Origin: Candidatus Planktophila versatilis
GTDB taxonomy: Bacteria > Actinomycetota > Actinomycetes > Nanopelagicales > Nanopelagicaceae
Direction of reading: 5' to 3'
DNA: 64,000 bases
NCBI RefSeq assembly: GCF_002288105.1
Contig: NZ_CP016774.1
Location: forward strand, 744,001 to 808,000
Below are positions 55,796 through 64,000 of the stretch, piece after piece. A model generated the notes under the pieces. That model made no database searches and was not told the origin of the DNA. It saw only the letters and a list, made by a program, of their open reading frames with translations. How positions within the stretch are numbered: the first letter of the stretch is position 1; each line of letters opens with the position of its first letter. The position numbers and the translations under genes are program-made.

Positions 55796-55862
55796 AAAAA
55801 GTGTGCCGAACCAAATTGCTACAGCGGGGTGCGTAACTAAGTGGTCCAACTGTGGATTGGAT

Positions 55863-55890
55863 TGTTACCGGGGTAGAGGGCCCTGTAACA
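55863..55890. other. Inverted repeat in the rpsP leader/ffh-rpsP gap
   Basis: TGTTAC (55863-55868) and GTAACA (55885-55890) flank a 16-base spacer that contains the self-complementary AGGGCCCT (55877-55884). It lies in the 140-base gap between ffh and rpsP, 83 bases before the rpsP start. No T-run follows, so it may be an mRNA structure in the rpsP leader or a regulatory site rather than a terminator. Confidence 0.4.
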
Positions 55891-55920
55891 GGTGGCTAAT
55901 CTTGCCAGGTACGCTCAAAA

Positions 55921-57363
55921 TTAAGAAATCGTCCCATTTTCCAGCGCACGCTTAGCGGGATTTCCGGATTTCGACTTCTTCTTAGCCGGTGGCGCAGTCT
56001 TAGACGGCGCTGGAGGAAGACCTGGCATTCCAGCAGGCATCCCAGGCATTGATCCACCGTTTCTCATCTGCTTCATCATCTTCTGCGCAGCGGTGAACTT
56101 ATCCACCAGTGCATTGACATCAGAGACTTTTCGTCCAGCACCCAAAGCGATTCGAGCGCGACGTGAACCATTAAGAACTTTCAAATCTCGACGTTCCTTG
56201 GGAGTCATCGATTGCACTATTGATTTTGTGCGCGTGATCTCAGATTCATCGAAATTCTCAATCTGTTTCTTCATAGCACCCGCACCGGGAAGCATTCCAA
56301 GTAGCTTGCCCATCGAGCCCATTTTTGACATGGCCTCTAGTTGTTCTAGGAAATCATCGAGGGTGAAATCTTCTCCCGATAAGAATTTATCCTCTAACTT
56401 CTTGGCAGAGTCACCATCGAAAGCTTTCTTCGCTTGTTCGGCCAGCGTGGCAACATCTCCCATACCCAGGATGCGAGAAGCCATACGTTCTGGATAGAAG
56501 ATATCGAAATCACTGATTTTTTCACCAGTGGATGCAAACATAATCGGGCGACCAGTAAGGGCGGCAATGGACAGTGCTGCTCCACCACGTGCATCACCAT
56601 CGAGCTTGGTGAGCACAACTCCATCAAAGCCAACGCCATCTTGAAAAGCTTGTGCTGTGCGCACGGCATCTTGGCCAATCATGGAATCGACAACAAAGAG
56701 AATTTCATCCGGTGTGACCGCATCACGAATCGCGATTGCTTCATTCATTAGCTCTTGATCCACACCTAGACGTCCAGCGGTATCAACAATGACCATGCTG
56801 TGAAGTTTTGATGTGGCAAATGCAATGGCATCTCGTGCAACGGTTACCGGATTGCCCACGCCATTTCCCGGTTCAGGTGCAAATACTGGAACTCCAACAG
56901 ATTGACCAACTACCTGCAATTGATTTACCGCATTCGGGCGTTGTAAATCTGATGCCACAAGAATTGGGGTCTCACCTTGGTCTTTATAAAACTTTGCTAG
57001 CTTTGCAGCCAGAGTCGTTTTACCGGCACCTTGTAAACCAGCCAACATGATGACTGTCGGAGGTTTCTTTGCAAAGCGGATCCGACGTGCTCCCCCACCA
57101 AGAATTTGCGTGAGTTCTTGGTTTACGACATCAAAGATTGCCTGTGCTTGATTTGTGCCTGCCTGAAGAGTTGATAGTAACTCCAGTGATTTGCTCTGTA
57201 CCTGTGCTGTGAAACTCTCCACAACTTCTAGTGCCACATCAGCTTCAAGAAGAGCCTGGCGAATCTCTAGGGTGGTGAGTTCGATATCTTTTTCAGATAT
57301 TTTGCCTCTTGCACGAAGTGCACCAAATGCACCAGCAAATTTCGATGAGAGCGAATCAAACAT
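55921..57363 (-). CDS. ffh: Signal recognition particle protein Ffh
   Basis: GTPase subunit of SRP that targets membrane proteins to FtsY. The 480-residue protein has the N domain, the G domain with GLQGAGKTTLAAKLA, DTAGRLGVDQEL and TKLDGDARGGAALS, and a Met-rich M domain (about 310-450) with the RNA-binding segment SRRARIALGAG and many Met/Gly/Pro residues at the end. It lies 12 bases after glnD on the same strand. Its receptor gene ftsY is also in this window. Confidence 0.97.
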   Translation of the reverse strand: MFDSLSSKFAGAFGALRARGKISEKDIELTTLEIRQALLEADVALEVVESFTAQVQSKSLELLSTLQAGTNQAQAIFDVVNQELTQILGGGARRIRFAKKPPTVIMLAGLQGAGKTTLAAKLAKFYKDQGETPILVASDLQRPNAVNQLQVVGQSVGVPVFAPEPGNGVGNPVTVARDAIAFATSKLHSMVIVDTAGRLGVDQELMNEAIAIRDAVTPDEILFVVDSMIGQDAVRTAQAFQDGVGFDGVVLTKLDGDARGGAALSIAALTGRPIMFASTGEKISDFDIFYPERMASRILGMGDVATLAEQAKKAFDGDSAKKLEDKFLSGEDFTLDDFLEQLEAMSKMGSMGKLLGMLPGAGAMKKQIENFDESEITRTKSIVQSMTPKERRDLKVLNGSRRARIALGAGRKVSDVNALVDKFTAAQKMMKQMRNGGSMPGMPAGMPGLPPAPSKTAPPAKKKSKSGNPAKRALENGTIS

Positions 57364-57375
57364 AGTGGGGGAACT

Positions 57376-59637
57376 CTACTTCAGGGCTGCTCGAATTCGA
57401 ATCGCCACTTCATTGGCACGTTCGGCGCTCAGTGGGCCTCCCCCAATTTCACTCACATAAAGGGTGTCAATGGCTTCGGCACCCAGTGTTGTGACAATGG
57501 CAGAGCGAATATCAATATTGCTTCGGGTAATTGCATCACCGATACGAAATAGCAGCGCTGGTTGGTCGTGGCTTCTTACCTCAATAATGGTTGCATCAGT
57601 TGCCGCATCCATAAAGGTCTCAACAACAGGTGCGGGAACGGGAATAGTAGGCAGCTGGGCATATGTGTCGATACGTTCTTGGATTCGTGATGCAAGCGAA
57701 CTCTTATTCTCCAGAGCCCTGGCTAGCTCTTGATGCAACTTCTCTTGCGTTAATGCAGGCGCATGAGGGTCCGGGATAACTATCCATTCCATAACGGCTG
57801 CTTGTGCAACAGATTTAGTTCGAGCGGATCTGACATCAAGGCGCATGACGTTGAGCACGCCAGCCACGATAGAGAGTAGACCCGTGCTATCTGGCACAAC
57901 TATCTCGATGGCATAGACATCACCGCGATCTTCAATGCTGACCGAAAGCACACCCGATTCGGCGCGGGCACGTTGTGCATCCGTGAGTTCAGGTTGCTGA
58001 GCAACCGTGTTATCTGTGATCGCCTTCTCCACCCGCTTCACTAGCTCTGCCACAAGCGAGGCTTTCCAATCACTCCATGCAGCCCGCCCGGTTGCTTCTC
58101 CATCGGCAATGCTAAGGGCATGTAAGAGTTCAAGAGACTGCAAATCTGGAATTACTTCTGCAACTGAAGTGATAGTTGCCGGATCATCTAGGTCTCTACG
58201 CGTGGCTGTTGCTGAAAGTAGTAAGTGATGCTTGACCAATAGCTTTATCGTTGCAATATCATCGGTGGAAAAACCAATGCGTAAGGCAAGTGGCTCGATG
58301 AGCCTTTCTCCTCTTTCCGAATGGTCTTCTTCCGTTCCCTTTCCAATGTCATGAAAGAGCGCGCTAAAGAGAAGCAGGTCAGGCCTGTGAACTTTTCGAG
58401 TTAGTGCTGCCGCATGAACAGCTGTCTCAACCATATGTCTATCAACGGTATGGCGATGTAAGACATTTCGTTGTGGAAGAGAACGAACAGCTTTCCACTC
58501 TGGAATCCAGGCAAAGAGAACTTCTTCCTGATCAAGGGCTTCAAAGACTTGCACCATCGCCGCACCTGCACCGATAAGTGAAATCAGGTTCTCACGAGCA
58601 TCACGTGGCCAAGGATTTGGAAGGTGACCCAGACCATTTTGCAGCGATTCTGATAAACGCTCAAGTGAGTCCATTGACAATGGAAGTCCTAATTGAGCCG
58701 CCGATGCTGCAGCACGTAATCCAATCACCGGATCACCTGCAAAATCTGCGTTGGTATCAATAACTACTTCCTGATTAGAAACGCTGATATCGCGTGAAAT
58801 TGTTGTCGTGCGCACGCGACGCAAGAATCGTCCAGCGCCATCTTTGCCTTTATGTGCATATCGATACCACGTTGAATCTAGAAGGTAGTCAACCGAACGA
58901 GCAGCCTGGGCAACTTCACTCATCAGGGCATCGGCATCGGAATAACCCAATAGCGCTGCCACTTTATCTTGCTCTTGAAAAAACAACTTGTCCTTATCGC
59001 GCCCACTGACGGTATGAAGGGCCTCTCTCACGTTTGCGAGAATTGATTCAGCAACACTTATCTTTTCAATCGGAATTAAAATCGTTCCACTTTTATGGAT
59101 TGCGCGCAGCGCAGTGATATCACGTAATCCACCACGAGCCTCTTTCAGGTCAGGCTCTAGTAGATATGCCAATTCACCAAAACGTTGATGGCGTTCGGTC
59201 AGAGAACGCTCTAGTTCAACAAGTCTGCCCTTTGAATTCTTACGCCATTCATCTAACGCATCGATTTGTACGCCGGCAACCAGATCAGCACTTCCACAGA
59301 CAAGCCTGATATCTAATAGACCAAGAATTACCTTGAGATCATCACTAGCCGCAGCTCGAACCTCCGCGCGGGTGCGGACGGAGTAGTCAACCTTTATCTT
59401 TTTATCCCAAATTGGATAAAGAATCTTATTTACTAACTCTCCCAACTGAACTTCAGGCAGGGATCCGTTATGAAGAATGACAATATCTAAATCCGAACCT
59501 GGAGATAGTTCGCCGCGGCCGAAACCTCCGACCGCGGCGATAGCTACCTCTTCAATATTGGCGCCACTTTCTTGGAACAGCGATGTGAGAAGAAGATCTC
59601 CCTCGTTAGATCTATTTCTTCGCTCTCGTGTTCCCAT
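57376..59637 (-). CDS. glnD: PII uridylyltransferase/adenylyltransferase GlnD
   Basis: Bifunctional nitrogen sensor that nucleotidylates and demodifies PII (GlnK) according to glutamine. The 753-residue protein has the nucleotidyltransferase motif GGFGRGELSPGSDLD at residues 37-51, an HD domain with LFSALFHDIGKG, and two C-terminal ACT domains (about 570-750). In actinobacteria the homologous enzyme adenylylates GlnK Tyr51, retained here. TAAGAT (59649-59644) lies six bases before the ATG, so it may have its own leaderless promoter besides readthrough from amtB-glnK, 39 bases upstream. Confidence 0.95.
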   Translation of the reverse strand: MGTRERRNRSNEGDLLLTSLFQESGANIEEVAIAAVGGFGRGELSPGSDLDIVILHNGSLPEVQLGELVNKILYPIWDKKIKVDYSVRTRAEVRAAASDDLKVILGLLDIRLVCGSADLVAGVQIDALDEWRKNSKGRLVELERSLTERHQRFGELAYLLEPDLKEARGGLRDITALRAIHKSGTILIPIEKISVAESILANVREALHTVSGRDKDKLFFQEQDKVAALLGYSDADALMSEVAQAARSVDYLLDSTWYRYAHKGKDGAGRFLRRVRTTTISRDISVSNQEVVIDTNADFAGDPVIGLRAAASAAQLGLPLSMDSLERLSESLQNGLGHLPNPWPRDARENLISLIGAGAAMVQVFEALDQEEVLFAWIPEWKAVRSLPQRNVLHRHTVDRHMVETAVHAAALTRKVHRPDLLLFSALFHDIGKGTEEDHSERGERLIEPLALRIGFSTDDIATIKLLVKHHLLLSATATRRDLDDPATITSVAEVIPDLQSLELLHALSIADGEATGRAAWSDWKASLVAELVKRVEKAITDNTVAQQPELTDAQRARAESGVLSVSIEDRGDVYAIEIVVPDSTGLLSIVAGVLNVMRLDVRSARTKSVAQAAVMEWIVIPDPHAPALTQEKLHQELARALENKSSLASRIQERIDTYAQLPTIPVPAPVVETFMDAATDATIIEVRSHDQPALLFRIGDAITRSNIDIRSAIVTTLGAEAIDTLYVSEIGGGPLSAERANEVAIRIRAALK

Positions 59638-59676
59638 GGTCCAATCTTAGTTTCCAGTTACTTGGTTTGGACCTCC

Positions 59677-61316
<1,640 letters not shown>

Positions 61317-61385
61317 ATCGAGTCCATTTCCGAATTCCTTCTATCGGAATCCATTACCTACGATTGAGATACTCGTCGTTGAGAT

Positions 61386-61401
61386 GAGGCAAAGATGCCT
61401 C
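61386..61401. other. Six-bp hairpin in the ftsY-amtB gap
   Basis: GAGGCA (61386-61391), loop AAGA, TGCCTC (61396-61401). It lies between ftsY and amtB, both on the minus strand; there is no T-run, so it may be a weak terminator or a leader structure of amtB. Confidence 0.35.
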
Positions 61402-61460
61402 CGGCGCATTACAGGAGATGGATTTGCAGGTTAAGGGTGTGTCACAAATACGCCCCAATT

Positions 61461-61476
61461 GTTACAAGTGGGTTAC
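61461..61476 (-). promoter_or_regulatory. Candidate GlnR-type operator upstream of amtB-glnK
   Basis: On the minus strand GTAAC (61476-61472), six bases, GTAAC (61465-61461): direct repeats with the same 11-base period and orientation relative to the gene as at glnA. It overlaps the stop codon of ftsY by three bases and lies 145 bases before the amtB ATG. Confidence 0.6.
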
Positions 61477-62309
61477 GCGAGCAAGCCTTCTAGGTACTTC
61501 TCGGGGTCAAATGGGGTGAAATCAGTGGCGCCTTCCCCAGTCCCGATGAACTTAATGGGTAGATCCAGAGCGCTTTCGATAGCCAGTGCTACCCCACCGC
61601 GCGCACTTCCATCGAGCTTGGTCAGTATCAGTCCGGTGACATCAACAGCTTCACTAAATACTTTTGCCTGCGTAAGACCGTTCTGTCCAGTGGTCGCATC
61701 AATAACCAGGAGAACTTCAGAGATCGGTGCAACCTTTCCAACAACTCGCTTTACCTTGCCAAGTTCATCCATGAGCGCACTCTTATTATGAAGTCGTCCA
61801 GCAGTATCTATCAGAAGAAAATCAGCACCAACTTCTAATGCACGTTTAGCGCTATCAAAGGCGACCGATGCCGGCTCGGCTCCTTCTTTTCCTGAAATAG
61901 TTTCAATACCGATGCGTTGACCCCATGTTGTTAGTTGCTCAACAGCTGCGGCGCGAAAAGTATCGGCTGCTCCAAGGAGTATGGACTTTCCTTGCGAATG
62001 TAGATGTGTTGCTAATTTGGCAACCGAGGTGGTTTTTCCCGTTCCATTAACGCCGACAATCACAATGATCTGAAGGCCATCTCCATCGGCTAGCGCACGA
62101 GACTTCTCCGAAAATTTACCACGCAGAATCTCTTTAATCGCAGCTTCTGCATCATCTCCGCGCATCTTCTTCGCGGCCGCCAACAATTCTGTGACCAGTG
62201 ATGGGCCTAAATCTGATGAGAGCAGTTCGGTCTCAATCTCAGACCAATCGAGTGCTGATGCTGTGGAAGTTCCGCGGACCTTGGCCACTAAACGATTAAA
62301 TAGACCCAT
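61473..62309 (-). CDS. ftsY: Signal recognition particle receptor FtsY
   Basis: Membrane-associated GTPase that receives SRP-ribosome complexes. At 278 residues it is short: almost no acidic A domain precedes the NG domain, only MGLFNRLVAKVRG. The G domain has GVNGTGKTTSVAKLA, DTAGRLHNK and TKLDGSARGGVALAIE. It follows smc by 18 bases, a conserved actinobacterial pairing. Its terminal codons form part of the amtB GTAAC box. Confidence 0.96.
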   Translation of the reverse strand: MGLFNRLVAKVRGTSTASALDWSEIETELLSSDLGPSLVTELLAAAKKMRGDDAEAAIKEILRGKFSEKSRALADGDGLQIIVIVGVNGTGKTTSVAKLATHLHSQGKSILLGAADTFRAAAVEQLTTWGQRIGIETISGKEGAEPASVAFDSAKRALEVGADFLLIDTAGRLHNKSALMDELGKVKRVVGKVAPISEVLLVIDATTGQNGLTQAKVFSEAVDVTGLILTKLDGSARGGVALAIESALDLPIKFIGTGEGATDFTPFDPEKYLEGLLA

Positions 62310-62327
62310 CGTTAACCGGCTAGAAGA

Positions 62328-64000
62328 TTACGCGGTTTCAGATTCACGTAAACGCTGTGAAATCACTTCAGTCACGCCATCTCCACGCATTGTCACGCCA
62401 TAGAGCGCATCGGCTATCTCCATGGTGCGCTTCTGGTGGGTGATGATGATCAACTGTGAACTTTGGCGTAACTCTTCCAAGATTGTTAGCAGACGACCTA
62501 AGTTCACATCATCGAGTGCGGCCTCAACCTCATCGAGTACATAGAACGGACTTGGGCGCGCTTTAAAGATAGCAATCAACATAGCGATTGCAGTAAGTGA
62601 CTTCTCGCCTCCCGATAAAAGTGAGAGACGCTTGACTCGCTTACCTGGCGGACGCGCTTCCACATCGACTCCAGTATTGAGTAAATCATCCGGGTTAGTC
62701 AGGAAGAGTCGACCATCGCCACCTGGAAATAGTCGGGCAAAAATATCTTTAAAGTGTTCAGCCACTTCTTCATAAGCCTGCATAAATATGTCTTGCACGC
62801 GATCATCAACTTCCTTGATGATATCCAGCAGATCTTTCTTAGTGTTCTTTAGATCTTCTAGCTGCTCAGCAAGAAACTTAAGACGTTCTTCCAGGGCGTT
62901 ATATTCTTCAAGAGCTAGCGGATTTATCTTGCCCAGCAGTGTGAGCGAACGCTCAGTTGCAGCGAGTCGCTTCTCCTGCTGATCACGGCGGTACGGAATC
63001 AGTTCGGTTGCAACAATTTCACCTGACTCAGTTTCGATAAATGTAGGCACATCCTTATCAGGGCCATATTCATTGATCAGAGTTGGAATATCTATTCCCA
63101 GTTCCTCAACTGCCTTAATCTCAAGTGCTTCTACTCGCATGCGTTGTTCTGCGCGCGCTATCTCATCACGATGAACACTCGAAGTGAGTTGGTCGAGTTC
63201 AGATGTCAGTTCGCGATTTCGTGCGCGCACAGTCAGCGTTTCACCTTCTCGATCAGAACGGTTTGTCTCTAGCCGGGAACGTTCAGTCTGTGCTTTTGCA
63301 ATAGAACGTTCAATTTTAATGAGAACTTCATAGGCCGCTTCAGCGATTGCTTGAGAAATAATGGCACCTCTAGCTCTGGCTCCACGTCGCGATACCGCGC
63401 GTTCAGAGGCATCGCGTTCTGCTTGCGCTGATTCTTCTAGTGCTAACGCGCGCGCTGAGATTGATGTGACTCGCTCTTCAGATGTACGCACAGCTAATCG
63501 TGCCTCAACTTCAGTTGTTCGAGCCTGTGAGACAGAGTTGCGAATCTCCTCCACACTTGAGTGATCCGGCTCGGTTATCTCACCATGTTGCTGCATTTGC
63601 GTGCGAGCAATAACTAGTTCATTCTCATCACGAGACTTAGCAGAAGTCGCTTCATTGATTGCAACTGTGAGGCGATCTACCTCTGCCCCTGCCGACTTAA
63701 TGTTCTGGCCTGAAACCGCTAATTGCTCGGTCAGCGCAGCAATACGAGCATCTGATTCATTGAGCTTAGCAACGGCTGAATCAAAAGTAGATTGCCTATT
63801 TTCTACCTCAGTCACAGCACTAGAAATCTCAAATTTTAAGCGGTCACTCTTATGGTTGATATCTTCAAGCTTCGCACCCAGGTCGGCAACAAGTGCGGAG
63901 ATTTCAATGAGTGAACGAGAAGAGGCGGAACCTCCTCGTGCGCGGTGTGATGAAAATACATCACCATCACGAGTAACCACAGTGACTGACTTGTGTTGAC
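62328..64000 (-). CDS. smc: Chromosome segregation protein SMC, C-terminal half
   Basis: ATPase that compacts and segregates chromosomes. Only the part after the hinge is visible: the frame is still open at base 64000, so the N-terminal head, first coiled coil and hinge are missing from the window. Visible are VTRDGDVFSSHRARGG just after the hinge, a long coiled coil, and the C-terminal head with signature LSLLSGGEKSLTAIAM and Walker B VLDEVEAALDD. The GTG at 63980 is internal, not a start. Upstream of ftsY, as in other actinobacteria. Confidence 0.96.
   Translation of the reverse strand, partial: QHKSVTVVTRDGDVFSSHRARGGSASSRSLIEISALVADLGAKLEDINHKSDRLKFEISSAVTEVENRQSTFDSAVAKLNESDARIAALTEQLAVSGQNIKSAGAEVDRLTVAINEATSAKSRDENELVIARTQMQQHGEITEPDHSSVEEIRNSVSQARTTEVEARLAVRTSEERVTSISARALALEESAQAERDASERAVSRRGARARGAIISQAIAEAAYEVLIKIERSIAKAQTERSRLETNRSDREGETLTVRARNRELTSELDQLTSSVHRDEIARAEQRMRVEALEIKAVEELGIDIPTLINEYGPDKDVPTFIETESGEIVATELIPYRRDQQEKRLAATERSLTLLGKINPLALEEYNALEERLKFLAEQLEDLKNTKKDLLDIIKEVDDRVQDIFMQAYEEVAEHFKDIFARLFPGGDGRLFLTNPDDLLNTGVDVEARPPGKRVKRLSLLSGGEKSLTAIAMLIAIFKARPSPFYVLDEVEAALDDVNLGRLLTILEELRQSSQLIIITHQKRTMEIADALYGVTMRGDGVTEVISQRLRESETA

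Noticed and set aside
55863-55890. GTTAC and GTAAC near rpsP as a third GlnR-type box
   Set aside because: The arms are inverted and 16 bases apart, not direct repeats with a six-base spacer, and the gene is ribosomal.
63978-63980. GTG as the start of smc
   Set aside because: The frame stays open to the window end and this point corresponds to the region just after the SMC hinge, so it is internal.

Overview
The window comes from a compact, moderate-GC actinobacterium. The family set is actinobacterial (DUF4191, DUF3000, DUF3093, DUF3159, DUF4193, a short RDD protein, PimB'-type mannosyltransferase, actinobacterial inositol-phosphate synthase), and many gene neighbourhoods match those I recall from Mycobacterium and Streptomyces. 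Intergenic gaps are tiny, base composition is well below a typical Streptomyces, and many genes carry a TANNNT hexamer 6-7 nt before the start codon, which suggests leaderless mRNAs. A streamlined aquatic lineage such as the acI group (Nanopelagicales) fits best, but this is inference. I saw no rRNA, tRNA, CRISPR array or insertion sequence, and no gene-free stretch over 300 bases.

Layout. 1-15,350: gcvT (cut by the window start), pepA, lpdA, sucB and an SDR39U1-like epimerase, then an MMPL transporter plus FAD oxidoreductase pair on the other strand, then lipB-lipA-acyltransferase-DUF4191, a UbiA/RDD pair, and glnA. E2, E3 and the two lipoate enzymes form one functional group. 15,400-24,250: accessory genes: TetR regulator, neocarzinostatin-like secreted protein, strikingly short NhaA, NCS1 nucleobase permease, HSDL2-like SDR, enoyl-CoA hydratase, PadR-ino1, LysE exporter, Cas4-like nuclease, acyltransferase. 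24,300-32,312: ROK kinase, SRPBCC protein, long-chain acyl-CoA ligase, a minimal two-component pair, pimB' and an NlpC/P60 hydrolase (cell-envelope group), a RibD-like reductase and an EamA transporter. 32,384-43,022: DUF3000-rnd, FTR1 iron permease, fadA-fadB, and on the minus strand acn-dxs. 43,056-48,039: TrmA-like methyltransferase, two TrkA proteins, DUF3159, dut, thioesterase, DUF3093, DUF4193. 48,149-64,000, all minus: hflX-dapF-miaA-miaB, acyl-ACP desaturase, trmD-rimM-KH-rpsP-ffh, glnD-glnK-amtB, ftsY-smc (cut by the window end).

The genes join into nitrogen control (glnA, amtB, glnK, glnD), lipoate-dependent oxidation of 2-oxoacids and glycine, phosphatidylinositol mannoside and fatty-acid metabolism, and ribosome/SRP biogenesis. 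The most interesting signals are regulatory. The same GTAAC-N6-GTAAC motif lies upstream of both glnA and amtB. Perfect or near-perfect palindromes sit on the promoters of the FTR1 permease, aconitase, the PadR gene and fadA. I found no obvious new defence or mobile system. The least ordinary proteins are the shortened NhaA, the orphan Cas4-like nuclease and the neocarzinostatin-like protein.
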